A stretch of DNA of 64,000 nt. Source: Ianthella basta (taxonomy: Eukaryota > Porifera > Demospongiae > Verongiida > Ianthellidae). Shown piece by piece: positions 20,387 to 45,300 of the stretch (position 1 is the stretch's first letter; each line of letters starts with the position of its first letter). The DNA is taken from contig OZ025878.1 in the NCBI GenBank assembly GCA_964019415.1, positions 2,799,599 to 2,863,598 on the forward strand. Direction: 5' to 3'. The notes below the pieces were generated by a model that saw nothing but the letters and a program-made list of their open reading frames with translations, searched no databases and was not told where the DNA came from. The translations under genes and the position numbers were made by a program.

Positions 20387-21478
20387 CTAAATATTGCGTG
20401 TTGTTAGTTTTGTATGAGCAATTCGACAGGCACGACATAAGTAATGATCACCTCCTTTGGGACAAAATCTGTCAATCATCTTCTTTGTCTTGTTAACGTC
20501 AAAGTTAGTTGTGTGATACCTAAAGAGGTCATCTTCCTCATCAACCCGTTTCAAGTACTTGGCTAAGTCTTCAGGGGTATATTGGCTTGCATCAATAAAG
20601 CTGTGGTTTCCAGGTACCCAGGAATAGATCTGGGGTGGACCCCAGTACACTGGAATGACACCGCAGGAGAAAGCATAATTAATTTTTTCTGTGATGTAGT
20701 CATCTTGAATGAGGTTTTCAAAGGTAACAAGCATGCGATATTTGCTGGTTATATTTCTCAAAATGATCCCTTTATCAGGCGTATCAAAATGCGGCTCATC
20801 CTTATTGTGAAAACAGTTTCCATACGAATCAATGTGAACAAATTTCATCAACTTCTCAAAGTACTCTGATCTCCACTGTGCCGCACAGTTGCTTGTAAAC
20901 ATGGCAATGCCTTTCCTCTGTGTGGGATCAGGTGGAGGTGAATTTTCCAGCATCTCAACAGGCAAGCCACATTTTTCGCTCAACATAATATCTGAAGAAG
21001 AATGGTGATCTATTTTGATGTCAGCTTCTCTTAAATGATTCAGCCCATATTCACCTCTTTCTGCTTCACTGTTCATTACAATCAAGAGCTGCCCCGCATA
21101 GTACCTCAAACGGTCCGTTGGTTGCACCATTTGTACCACTCTGAACACTGCGTCTGAAGTATTGACCGTTTTATTGGAATGATGTAGAATACAAGTGCCA
21201 CCATCAGGCAGTGGGCAATTCTGAGGTAAAGTCTTTTCCAGGAATGTGAAACCGTTTCCATAGAATGCATTAAGACCATCAAAATTTGCCAAAAATATTG
21301 TTACATTGGATGGTGTAAGCCTCATTGGTGGACCCGGTAGTGAATCTGATAGCATTACTTGTTTCGCCACTGAAGTCATACCTTTCCAATCAAATACATG
21401 TAGAAATGCAATGATAAGCATGAAGGTGAGAAAGACTAAGATACAAATAGTTCTTTGGAATGAAGTAGGTCCAGCCAT
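20387..21478 (-). CDS. Alpha-1,3-fucosyltransferase (GT10), copy 1
   Basis: A single-exon gene of 363 residues. GT10 enzymes move fucose from GDP-fucose to GlcNAc in N-glycans or Lewis-type glycans in the Golgi. The protein shows the type II layout: a short cytoplasmic tail, a membrane anchor at residues 11-29, a stem, then the catalytic domain. The GDP-fucose-binding motif is at 253-280 (FENLIQDDYITEK ... GVIPVYWG). A C-terminal CRAC (CxxC, 348-351) resembles the tail of core alpha-1,3 enzymes. Sequons include N58, N112 and N116. The ORF runs open further upstream to 21628, but through a (CA)n tract; the ATG at 21478 is chosen because copy 2 conserves it just before the anchor. It lies downstream of the retrotransposon insertion in duplication copy A and differs from copy 2 by about two dozen residues, all motifs intact. 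Confidence 0.9.
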   Translation of the reverse strand: MAGPTSFQRTICILVFLTFMLIIAFLHVFDWKGMTSVAKQVMLSDSLPGPPMRLTPSNVTIFLANFDGLNAFYGNGFTFLEKTLPQNCPLPDGGTCILHHSNKTVNTSDAVFRVVQMVQPTDRLRYYAGQLLIVMNSEAERGEYGLNHLREADIKIDHHSSSDIMLSEKCGLPVEMLENSPPPDPTQRKGIAMFTSNCAAQWRSEYFEKLMKFVHIDSYGNCFHNKDEPHFDTPDKGIILRNITSKYRMLVTFENLIQDDYITEKINYAFSCGVIPVYWGPPQIYSWVPGNHSFIDASQYTPEDLAKYLKRVDEEDDLFRYHTTNFDVNKTKKMIDRFCPKGGDHYLCRACRIAHTKLTTRNI

Positions 21479-21567
21479 TTCTGCACAATACAGGTCAAGA
21501 AGGAATATACAATAGTATATAACTAATATAAATAGGACATACAAAGGTAAAGTAAGAATAGCTGATA

Positions 21568-21604
21568 CACACACACACACACACACGTGCACACACACGC
21601 AGAA
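21568..21604. repeat. (CA)n microsatellite
   Basis: A short interrupted CA run just upstream of fucosyltransferase copy 1. The equivalent tract in copy 2 (25828-25878) is longer and uninterrupted. Confidence 0.9.
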
Positions 21605-21784
21605 TTGCTGATAGCTACCTACACACACACACTTAAACTACTTATAATAATTATAGCTAAACCGCACCTAGCCTTCCTGGTCAATGGCTGAAATTTAAAC
21701 ACCGCTGGGTGATCCCAGTCGCACTGGCGACTTCGGTTATAGTCGTCCAGCCGAGTTCCAATGGCGGGGGGCATGCGCAGGGCT

Positions 21785-21855
21785 TAGTCTCGTTCCCAGC
21801 CCACCACTTCCGCGGCCATTTTGTTAGCGGAAATGGTGGGCTGGGATCGGGACTA
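21785..21855. mobile_element. MULE-like MITE with 9-bp target duplication
   Basis: 71 bp, TAGTCTCGTTCCCAGCCCAC at the left and its near-complement GTGGGCTGGGATCGGGACTA at the right. Flanks are CGCAGGGCT (21776-21784) and CGCAGGGCC (21856-21864), an 8/9 match. It belongs to the same family as 9917-9999 and lies upstream of fucosyltransferase copy 1; copy B lacks it. Confidence 0.8.
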
Positions 21856-22081
21856 CGCAGGGCCACGGCTGTTTCGCACCATATAAATTGTGGTATCTTA
21901 GTTTTGGTTTGGAAACCGGGAACACGCGGCGAGACTGAGCTCGAGGTTTAAACGGCAAAAGGAATAGGCTTTTACTCCACTGAAACTCTACCAATGCAGA
22001 AGTAACGTCGGTACGCAGCAGAAATGACAGTTTTACAGTGATTCCTAGCCTTTAAATTGTAGTTTTTACTACTACAAATCA

Positions 22082-22252
22082 ATGGCGAAATTACAGCCGA
22101 CCCTGGCATCCTTTAATCTTCTCCTAGCGCTCTTCTGCGGCCAGTTTTCACACTATCGTGCTATACCTTGTATGAAAGCCCAAGGTGTCTATAACATGGC
22201 GGTGAAGTGCCTGTTCTACGGCGCATCGCAGATTTTAGGTTACAAGTGCTAA
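22082..22252 (+). CDS. Possible small secreted peptide (56 aa)
   Basis: The ORF begins MAKLQPTLASFNLLLALFCG, which resembles a signal peptide, followed by about 35 residues with three further cysteines and ending in a cysteine. No homologue is recognised and no splice sites are needed. It lies in the unique sequence between the two duplication copies. A chance ORF is at least as likely. Confidence 0.2.
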   Translation: MAKLQPTLASFNLLLALFCGQFSHYRAIPCMKAQGVYNMAVKCLFYGASQILGYKC

Positions 22253-22259
22253 TACATGG

Positions 22260-22715
22260 AGCATCGTATTTCACGGCCGTCAGAGACATATTAGCCCACG
22301 CGAATGATTCTATCGGTATCTAGCTAGTACTACCAATAACTATTGTAAGCTAGTGCTGATGGCAGTGGTTCTCACTGACATACATTTAGCAAGGAGGTAA
22401 ACAAATGCCAGCTGCTCAGCTGGGCGTACATGACACACATGCTCTTGTACCTATACCTATAGGTACTGATCATGAGGTACCTTGTAGGCAGATTTTTGTT
22501 ATATATATGCATGTTTTTTGTTCGATGAGCTTCTTATTCTTGACAACGAAGCGTGTAAAAATGTATCATGTCTTAATCTGTATACAACATTTTTAAAAAT
22601 AAAGTACAGAAAGATAATGGAATCGAGTAATGTCAAGGGTTGGCCTTCTTGCATTATCTATTAGCTGATAATGACTTGGTGCCATTTCAATGCAGTTCAG
22701 TACTCCGATCCCAAG
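22260..22715. other. Spacer between duplication copies
   Basis: No gene recognised. Duplication copy B begins at about 22716. Confidence 0.4.
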
Positions 22716-23679
22716 ATGATATCCTTGGAGGGAGGTTTGTGAGGTAGTTATGCATGGAGGAATGAACTCTAGGGAACCCCAGTTAAAGATGATAACTAGG
22801 TCATGAAAGGTGATGGAGATAGGTAGGGGTTGGTGTATGACATAGTGAAGAGTAAGTGACAAAGTAGGACTTTGGTGAATTCGCATGCGAGGATTGGAGG
22901 AGCGGCTGACTTCAGAATTGCATGAGACTGGAAGGTGGCATGGTTTGAGAAAGAAATAATAGAGAATTATGTAAGAATTGTAAATGTATGTAGAAGTACA
23001 TGGAGAGGTGGAAGATGTTCATTAATTTTATGATGTGATATGCATACATATCTATCAGATGATGAAAGGGAGAGAATGGGGAGGATAGTGAGTGAGAATT
23101 TCAAAGCTTAAAGGTATAGGATGGATGAAGTGTTGATGACAAGAAAATTAAGGGTGACAAGCTGGGGTGTTGCACATACATTCACAGATGATCGAAGCAA
23201 TTGGGACAACAGTTATAAGATCATGCAAGGCAGTTGTACAACACTGTGTAACACGCAGTAATAAGTGGGTCCCAATTAACCCCAGGCCTACTCCAGGTAT
23301 AATGCAATATCTTTTTTAGCTTGATGGGTTACTCGACTTTGTGAACTATATGACATGCATGCTCTACAATTAATGCATGCATGCATAATTACACTGCATG
23401 GGGCACATGCGCAGGATGCCCTATACATGCAGTGTGCTTCTGTGCATGCATGAAATATCTAATTAATATTGTGCATGGCTCTTCATGCTTTGCAATTGGT
23501 AGCAGCCAGTGGCAGTGGGGCATAATGGGTTTTGGGGGAAGCGATGCATGCTTGCAATCAGTGGCAAATCCATGCATGCAGGACGTATTTCAGGATCAAG
23601 ATTGAATTATTGGGATCGAGGGTTGCAACCCCCTTGGGCCCCTGCACGGGCCCTGTACATATACAAGTGCCATACATAA

Positions 23680-24085
23680 GTATTACCCCGTGTGCTATTG
23701 CGCAATAGGGGTTATGCGTTTGGTTTGTGGCTCAGTTTGTCCGGCCACAATTTTGGGCCGTTTGCGCGATTAAGGCACTTTCAAGACTCAGGTAGCTCCT
23801 GAAAGATAGGTGTCGCCAAAAAAGTCTGTATACAGTCGACGACTGCAACAACCACGCAAAAGCTATTAAAACGGCACTTTCTAGTCTTTTGCAAACGTTC
23901 CGTCCCCTTCTTGCCTCTGGGCGCTTACAGGACGATCTAGCAAGCCAGACTAGACGGTCAGCGGCCATCATTATGCGGAAAGAGTTTACGGTCCGTCTAC
24001 GGATATATAGACATATATAATCATTTAATATAGCTAGGTCTACACAGTCTCCACACGCACGGGGTATGGTCTCTATGAGGCCTTG
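23680..24085. mobile_element. Insertion specific to copy B, probable MITE
   Basis: Copy A passes straight from the CAAGTGCCATA stretch to TTATAGTGGCAGCTGC, whereas copy B has about 405 extra bases. Near-terminal ATTACCCCGTGTGC and GCACGGGGTATGG are inverted. An internal GATCTAGCAAGCCAGACTAG links it to the CTAGACCGTCC family. Exact ends and target duplication were not resolved. Confidence 0.55.
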
Positions 24086-24644
24086 TATTATAGTGGCAGC
24101 TGCTTGCTAGCTATCATGCATGCATTGTTGAATGCCTTCCTCGCTACATTATACACTTATGTATATATACGGTCGTGATCACATGATCATCGATGAACTG
24201 TCACTGAAATCAAATGTATTCACATACATTTTCATACATAATAAATTATATACATTAACAATGAATGTGCTGGCCAGGTGAATAGTTGCTACAATACATT
24301 TACAAACTGATACAATATTGTTAACTCGGCTAAGCTATATACCGTATGTCGCAAATTCAATTTTCGCAAATGGATTACTATGATGTCATAGGAAGATGGC
24401 AGATTACCGAATGCAAATGGAAGCACTTGCATTTTTACTAAATTAAAGAAGATACCACTCTCATGCAATAATGGCCTTAGAAACCTCTAGTTGTCAATGT
24501 AATATAGTCCTATTCGCAACATTCTATTCTTGAAAGTTTCTGCCTCCACCATTCTGAAAGCAATTCGTAAAATTTTTCAGTCGCAAAATTTTGTAACATA
24601 CAGTATACAGTATACCATTAAAAAACTAATTGTGTACTAAATAT

Positions 24645-25739
24645 TTAAGTGCGTGTTGTCAGTTTTGTATGAGCAATTCGACAGGCACGACATAAGTAAT
24701 GATCACCTCCTTTGGGACAAAATCTGTCAATCATCTTCTTTGTCTTGTTGACGTCGAAGTTAGTTGTGTGATGCCTAAAGAGGTCATCTTCTTCATCAAC
24801 CCGTTTCAAGTACTTTGCTAAGTCTTCGGGGGTATATTTGCTTGCATCAATGAAGCTGTGGTCTCCAGGTACCCAGGAATAGATCTGGGGTGGACCCCAG
24901 TACACTGGAATGATACCGCAGGAGAAAGCATAATTAATTTTTTCTGTGATGTAGTCATCTTGAATGAGGTTTTCAAAGGTAACAAGCATGCGATATTTGC
25001 TGGATATATTTCTCAAAATTATCCCTTTATCAGGGGTATCAAAATGCGGCTCATCCTTATTGTGAAAACAGCGTCCATACGAATCAATGTGAACAAATTT
25101 CATCAATTTCTCAAAGTACTCTGATCTCCACTGTGCACCACAGTTGCTTGTAAACATGGCAATGCCTTTCCTCTGTGCGGGATCAGGTGGAGGTGAATTT
25201 TCCAGCATCTCAACAGGCAAGCCACATTTTTCGCTCAACATAATATCTGAAGAAGAATGGTAATCTATTTTGATGTCAGCTTCTCTTAAATGCTTCAGCC
25301 CATGTTCACCTCTTTCTGCTTCGCTGTTCATTACAATCAAGAGCTGCCCCGCATAGTACCTCAAAGGGTCCGTTGGTTGTACCAATTGTACCACTCTGAA
25401 CACTGCATCTGAAGTATCGACCGTTTTATTGGAATGATGTAGAATACAAGTGCCCCCATCAGGCAGTGGGCAATTCTGAGGCAAAGTCTTTTCCAGGAAT
25501 GTGAAACCGTTTCCATAGAATGCGTTAAGACCATCAAAATTTCCCAAAAATATTGTTACATTGGTTGGTGTAAGCGTTTCATTCATTGGTGGACCTGGTG
25601 GTGAATCTGATTGCATTACTTGTTTCACCACTGAAGGCACACCTTTCCAATCAAATACATGTAGAAATGCAATGATAAGCATGAAGGTGAGAAAGACTAA
25701 GATTGAAATAGTTCTTTGGAATGAAGTAGGTCCAGCCAT
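24645..25739 (-). CDS. Alpha-1,3-fucosyltransferase (GT10), copy 2
   Basis: A single-exon gene of 365 residues, the paralogue of 20387-21478. It has the same type II layout: N-terminal membrane anchor, catalytic domain with the GDP-fucose motif FENLIQDDYITEK and CGIIPVYWG, and the C-terminal CRAC. Differences from copy 1 include a two-residue insertion in the stem (around residue 53), scattered replacements mostly in the stem, and a slightly different last residue. No frame break is seen, so both copies appear to be under constraint. An in-frame ATG three codons upstream (25751) is possible. About 610 bp separate its start from the divergent SRCR receptor gene. Confidence 0.9.
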   Translation of the reverse strand: MAGPTSFQRTISILVFLTFMLIIAFLHVFDWKGVPSVVKQVMQSDSPPGPPMNETLTPTNVTIFLGNFDGLNAFYGNGFTFLEKTLPQNCPLPDGGTCILHHSNKTVDTSDAVFRVVQLVQPTDPLRYYAGQLLIVMNSEAERGEHGLKHLREADIKIDYHSSSDIMLSEKCGLPVEMLENSPPPDPAQRKGIAMFTSNCGAQWRSEYFEKLMKFVHIDSYGRCFHNKDEPHFDTPDKGIILRNISSKYRMLVTFENLIQDDYITEKINYAFSCGIIPVYWGPPQIYSWVPGDHSFIDASKYTPEDLAKYLKRVDEEDDLFRHHTTNFDVNKTKKMIDRFCPKGGDHYLCRACRIAHTKLTTRT

Positions 25740-25825
25740 TTCTGTGCACAATACAGGTCAAGAAGGAATATACAATAGTATAACTAATATAAATAGGACA
25801 TACAAAGGTAAATTAAGAATAGCTG

Positions 25826-25881
<56 letters not shown>

Positions 25882-26349
25882 AAACTACTTGAACCGCACC
25901 TATCCTTCCCATTCAATGGCTGACACACCGCCGGGTGATCCCAGTCGTACTGGCGAGTTGTACGTATAAGGGTGCGGCTACAGTCGTTCCAGGCCGAGTT
26001 CCATGGTGTAGCTATATATATGTGGTTCCATGCATACCAATGGCGGGGACGCAAGCGCTGAAAAATGGCTGCCGCCTCGTGACTAGCATGCGCGGGCCCC
26101 TCCCCCCAGGAAGCTAAAATATTTCACGTATTCATAGTAGAAACCACACAAGCGAGTCAGCTCACAGATTAGCTTTCGCATCTACTATAGAATATTCACG
26201 CAGTTCGCGAGTTCTGTGACGGACTTGTGGGTATTCAGTTGCCGCCCCTAAGAACTTGTGCAAGTTTCTGCAGTTTGAAACTGTCATTTCCCTTGAGCCA
26301 GATCTCTCGATCACTGCTGGGCGTCTAGACGTGGACCCGTGCAGGCAAT
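25740..26349. promoter_or_regulatory. Putative divergent promoter region
   Basis: The 610 bp between two divergent start codons must hold the promoters of fucosyltransferase copy 2 (-) and the SRCR receptor (+), unless one has an upstream non-coding exon. It is GC-richer than the surroundings around 25920-26110. The right boundary of the duplication falls inside it. No core element could be assigned. Confidence 0.35.
25828..25878. repeat. (CA)n microsatellite
   Basis: An uninterrupted CA run of about 50 bp, upstream of fucosyltransferase copy 2. Confidence 0.95.
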
Positions 26350-39745
<13,396 letters not shown>

Positions 39746-39805
39746 TATCAGTATTGATGTGTTTCAGACATGCCAGTGCTTTGTGCTGCACGATGCCCTA
39801 CATTA

Positions 39806-39896
39806 GTGTACTCCAGCGTGGTCCACTCTAATGTAGTGTACTCCAGCGTGGTCCACTCTAATGTAGTGTACTCCAGCGTGGTCCACTCTAATGTAG
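39806..39896. repeat. 30-bp tandem repeat, three copies
   Basis: GTGTACTCCAGCGTGGTCCA followed by CTCTAATGTA, three near-identical units in the 3' UTR or just beyond the receptor stop codon. Confidence 0.9.
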
Positions 39897-40989
39897 TGTA
39901 CTGTGTAGTCTAATGTATTGTATTGTACATTGCCTTACTGAACTGTATATACTGTGCTGTACTTTAATACATACTCTTGCTGTTTCTCCTTGCAGATCAC
40001 ACTCGTATAGCTCAGCTCCCACAAAACCAGCAAACATGCTCCTTTGGACTCATCATGCTCTCATCTTAGTAGATGTACGTAGTACCATACAATAGTAGCT
40101 TAGATTTAATTAGAATCGCAGTCATTACACTTTTCATACTATTCTTTGCAACCTGTTGCATTTGCACTCACTTGTAAGTGTAGACACTTTGATACAGTGA
40201 CACAAACACCATTGTACGTATATACGTATATACCCACAGTGCTATGTACAGTAATTATAATATGACATCTATATTATACAGTAGATGTATATACATTGTA
40301 ATTTTATATGAACATGCACAAATCAATAATACTACAATTATAATTATATCCCAGACATGTTGAGAGTAATTATTGAGAAGTGAACATATGCAAAATGTTT
40401 GTTCACAAACTTCTACCACAAGTGGCCATGGTGACAAATCAAAACCAAACTAAGTCTTTCCCATGCATACTTTAAATTGAGCATGTACCATGGTCTTGAT
40501 CTCTAGCTAGCTGCATGCTAGTTACTATACAGGCCTGCTATATATTAAGAAAATGGACCATGCACCTATACATATAGCTGGCCATGCATATATGTCCACA
40601 TCCACAATCAAAATATATAAATTTATGACTGTGTGCATCGATCGATCAGCCCTGTCAGTTTATTATTACACCAAAATTACTGATAGTATACGTACATAAT
40701 TATACCTATAAATGGCCCATACATTAGGTGTCATTAATTATATAGCGTACATGAGCATTTAATAGTAATTATTATACATACAGTTATAGGAATTAGCATT
40801 TTCAGTGCATTTCCTCTACACCAAAAAGATTGAGGACAGAATTAAGTATAGTGGTGCTAATAATTACATACATAGATTATTACTATTAAAACACGTGGGC
40901 ATGCATTAATTAACATGTGAATATAAAGAATATTGTCATAATGTATGAATCATAACAGTTTGTCGTGAATGAAATGCACTCATGCATAA
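39897..40989. other. Intergenic between convergent genes
   Basis: About 1.1 kb, AT-rich, containing the 3' ends of both convergent genes. On the minus strand AATAAA at 40659-40664 could polyadenylate the Calx-beta gene. No obvious signal was found for the receptor gene. Confidence 0.5.
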
Positions 40990-42319
40990 TTAAGATTCTC
41001 TCTGCTTACACTTTTCCCCTTCAAAATGTGAAAACGAGTAGTCTGTATCAAGAAGAGTGTCCATCACGTAATCGTAGATGTTGCCCTCAAGCACAGAGTC
41101 TCCTACATTTGAGGCTGCTGCATTGCCTTGGCTGTCCCCAGCATATAGGCAGGGCGACCCGCGCCATAGCCAAGTGTGGGAATAGTAGACTGCGTGGAAC
41201 ACACGCGGTTTGGAGGTTGGGTGCTTCAAGGTAACTTGGTAGGTGCGGGACCGTGGATCCATATTACTGACATAGACAGGAACATTCCAATACTGACCTA
41301 TATGGTATGGAAGGAAATTTAACAGGACAAAACATCATTTGTGACAAACAATACAGCAGAAATGTGGTGCATAAAGATAGCATGATAAAAGCTATATCCC
41401 TACTCGTACACTCATCCATCAATGTCACATAACACTGTACGTATGCATGCGTATGTATTACAATAGCAGCATGTAGTCATGTGTAGTCAGATCTCAATCA
41501 CAGTGTCCACTACTGCACATCCACCCACAAATAGCTAGAAGATCTAATGGAAAGTTATAAGGCTTTCATGGCCAAGCAAGACTAACAGCACACGTACAGT
41601 AGTACTGTCTATGCAGGGATAGTCTGTCATAGCCCAGACACACTTACAGCCATTTTAAAATATAACGTCATGTAGAAATGAATGCTGGAAGCGGTCTGAG
41701 CTCATGACTAATGTAGGGATAGCGGATGCTGTTTCTGTGCTGTATAGAATACAATGTAAAGGTAGCACCACTCCTGTCTTTGTTGTATATTATTACCATA
41801 TATACCCACCTAACAGTCCATGTGATGTCGGCCACATGTTCACTCCACGCGTCACCACAAACTTTATCATATCGTAACTAGCTGTCTCCTGGCACATGAT
41901 CCATATTGAGAGGTCGACCATCTCACAGTTAGGAGCACTGATTCGAACCTGATCGTGAGCCACGTCCACAACTACCCCATTCTTCTTGAACGAGCTAAAG
42001 AGCATCTCTCCGTTAACCTTTGTCATACATGTGCCAAGGACCTGCTCCACGGCTATCGTCACACACTCACCCTTGTTGTCAACGGCAACCACACCTACAG
42101 CGCCTAACACATTGAGACGTGCCCTTGGAGGAGCCATTTCTTTATAGTGTCCGTTCACAGACACACACTTGTCAGAGATTAGGTTGTAGATGGTGTCTGC
42201 GTGGCCTCGTACCTCGTAGCAGAGTGCCACCTTACGATACATCTCTGATGGGTGGTCATGAAGGTACAATGGAATGGTGAGAAGGGGATCAATGTCCACA
42301 GTGTCGTTTCTCATTGTAG
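40990..42319 (-). other. Calx gene last two exons, ITI heavy-chain C-terminal-like domain
   Basis: Exon 41810-42319 encodes a mixed beta-type domain ([58 protein letters not shown]). Exon 40990-41297 continues with [11 protein letters not shown] and an acidic, tyrosine-containing end closing CKQRES. The order of strands and the late FxVxxxxG...LG pattern resemble the inter-alpha-trypsin-inhibitor heavy-chain C-terminal domain, which often follows VWD-like domains. The match is from memory and moderate. Confidence 0.5.
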
Positions 42320-45300
42320 CTGAATAATAGGAGAGAGATGGATATATAGTTATATACAAACAATTCAGTTGAATAGAGATCATTACTATGAGGGGCTATA
42401 CCTACTACAATGCACATGGTAGAAGGTACTGTTTCAGCAATATCTAAAGGACTATCACAATTTAAGCAGGTAATAATTCACAACATGCATAGACTGTTAA
42501 AGTCAGACTAGTGAGGGAGATTAAGAAAACGATGCCAATGTGTTGCATGCAGGCCATACCTAGCTGGCTGTGATTGCCAGTGTATGGCCTGTGAACAGGA
42601 ATTATATACAGAGTTTGCAGGTACCACTAACACAATCAGCACATACACTATCATGCATGATGCAACACTGTTAAAAATATGGTGTGACCATCACACCAGT
42701 CAGTGCTCACACCAAGGGTGAAGTTCACTGGGGCATCAGATGCCCAATGTTTGCAGGAGATGCCATATTCCCTAGTGAAGTTCACTGGGACACCAGATGC
42801 CCAGGTTTTGCAGGGGATCCGGATGCCATCACCCACAAACTATTCTGCCTGTTGGTATGCTTTGTATTACGCATACTCAAATCCTTAAAGTAGTGTACCA
42901 TATCTGTTGTGAAATGTACCATGAAGTGCTTAGTCTTTTACAAACTGTTCCCATAATAGTATGTTGTGTACTGCATGGTTGGAATGAACATCACACTGCA
43001 AAAGGGTGTGCTCACTGTGGGCAACCAATTCACATCAATTTTGGGTGTGATCACTCCCTATTTTTATCAGTGAATGATCACAATAAGTTGACATTGTCCA
43101 AACGTACATTTATACATAGCTGTATTTTACACGGTTGGACTTTAAACACAGTCAGTACTGTACATTGAAGGAACCTGCCTACAGGGGCAACTGACCACAA
43201 TAGCCACATGCTTGAGCATACATGCACTTCAACTGACACACTGAATGAGTGCGTTCACTGTGTGCTCTCAACACTCACCACATTGTAAGTCCTGGGGATC
43301 CACTGGAAAGAGACCCTCTTCAAATTCAAGCTTCCATGATTTGATGAATCTGTTCAGCTCATCTTGGGAATAGTTTGCCCTAACAGGAAAGGTCGAGCGG
43401 AAGGCTAGCTTGCCTTCCTCGCTGCCACACAAACCACATGTACCACTGTTCAATAAGTCTCTGGAGATGGTGATACTAATTGACGGGTTCTCCCCATATC
43501 TTCTTCTTACCACAACCAAACCATCTCCTCCGTTAACAGAGATTTCACCATTTGACTGATCCACTGTGACCTGAGAAAGTGCACCAGATCCTCCAACGGT
43601 GGCAGTAGCAGATTCGTTAACAAAGGTTGCATTTGAGAATAGCAACACCGTCGTTGTGCCAAGTCTCACTGCAAGAGTTTCAGTTCTGTTGCCACGGAAA
43701 TCAGCATCAATTCTAACTGGTCCCCCCATAAAATCTGAACATGTAGACACAAGAACATGCTGACATGAGGCTCCCATTGGGTAAGTAGTTGGAGAGGTGA
43801 GGTTGGGCAGGTGGAATGGAGCAATGACAGTGCTGCTGATGAGGCACTGACGAAGAGGATCTGCAGGAAGGAGGACGCAATGAAGGATGTACGGATGTAT
43901 ACTCAAGTACACGCATACTGGAGTATGTATCACTGCATTGTGTTACTGTATTGTATAGCATCTGTGCCCATTTGTATGTGTACTTATGCATATAAATTGT
44001 GCATGCACGTATGATGCAAATGGTGAAGTTGTGTATAAGTGAACAGTACTCATACAGACAATATACACACTCACAACAGTGCTTTAAATATGTGTATACG
44101 AACATACATAAAAGACTGTTTGTGTGTGTATCCTAGGCAAAATGTACATGTACAGTACTGTGTATATTAATTTTTATGCATACACACAATGGTGTGAGCA
44201 GGGAATGGACCAACTATACAATGTTAATACATATAATAATTACAGTATATGCCTTCCCAATAACTGTGTGTGTGTGCTACAATACAGGCAGCAGGTTCAC
44301 TCACTGTCATTGTCTGTGATGCTTAGTCGACTGAGGTTGTTCTGTCCCATGGTCACCTCCTGGGGCATTAAAGAGCTCTCAGGGTCCAGTCTGACATAAA
44401 ACATCTCAGTGTCCTCTTGGACTCTGTCGTCAATGATGGTGACACTCACGCAGGACCTCTGCTGACCAGTAGAGAATGGAATCAGCAAGGATCCGGGAGG
44501 AATGAAATCCACACCAGCTGCAGAGATGTATAGCAATGAAAAAGAGCATTACATGCCTTCAATTAAATTACACCTGTACACAAAAAGATAATAATTATTC
44601 TATAAGCTCAATACAATGTCTTGTACAATGAGCCCTATCCAAGAAGGCTACCTGTGGGCTGGTTATAAGTGACCTTTATAAAGAGGTGGCTGCCTTACAG
44701 AGGCAGGCTGCAATGTTTTAGTGCTATGTTAGTGCTATTTGAGGCTAGGGATGCTGGCTGTTTTAGAGAGTTGGCTGACCTATACAGTGACCATCTTAAA
44801 CAGGTACACCAAACAGAAAAGAGAGGACCTCTGTAGCAGCCCATGCATATGGTATAAAGTCAATGAAGAACTGAACGGATAGGCTTCCACAGCAAAAACG
44901 TTCTGTTCTTCATTGACTCTATACTATGTGAACTGCAGAAGAATCCCCCCCAATTGATCTAGTATGCAAATGTACGTTAGGTAGCTAAGGCACTCACAAT
45001 AAGCAGTATGATTGACAAATGCGATTGGAACAGAAATGGAGTGAGTTGGTAGCCCCTCCCCTTCTGCGATGAGACAAGCCACCATCGTCCTATCACCCTC
45101 GGATGCTGTGTACATGTCTTCCTCGAAACTTAAAACCAGCCCTGCAAAAAGATAGAAAGAATTCAGTCAGTCAAACTAATTGATGTGTTCACTGGGGTGT
45201 GTGTACATATGTATAATACATAAAAACCATTAAATTAAACAATGAGTATAAGTCAAGGCATAAGCTAATATGAACAATAGACTACTAAAAAATTATATAT

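Larger units (their letters stand above)
6066..21870. repeat. Segmental duplication, copy A
   Basis: From about 6066 (GAGGAATGAACTCTAGGGAA) the sequence runs colinear with 22716 onward, including the CATGGGGCACATGC and GGTTGCAACCCCCTTGGGCC stretches, up to the fucosyltransferase gene and its promoter. Copy A is lengthened by the 12.8-kb retrotransposon at 7399-20185; without it copies A and B are both about 3 kb. The right boundary is near the shared GCCGAGTTCCAATGG stretch (about 21760-21870). Confidence 0.75.
22716..26100. repeat. Segmental duplication, copy B
   Basis: Colinear with copy A from GAGGAATGAACTCTAGGGAA through the fucosyltransferase and its upstream CCGGGTGATCCCAGTCGTAC stretch. 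It lacks the retrotransposon, and so shows the empty target site near 24437. It has a ~405-bp insertion at 23680-24085 absent from copy A. Confidence 0.75.

Noticed and set aside
21479-21628. N-terminal extension of fucosyltransferase copy 1 to 21628
   Set aside because: The extension reads through a CA microsatellite, and copy 2 does not conserve it; the ATG before the membrane anchor is shared.
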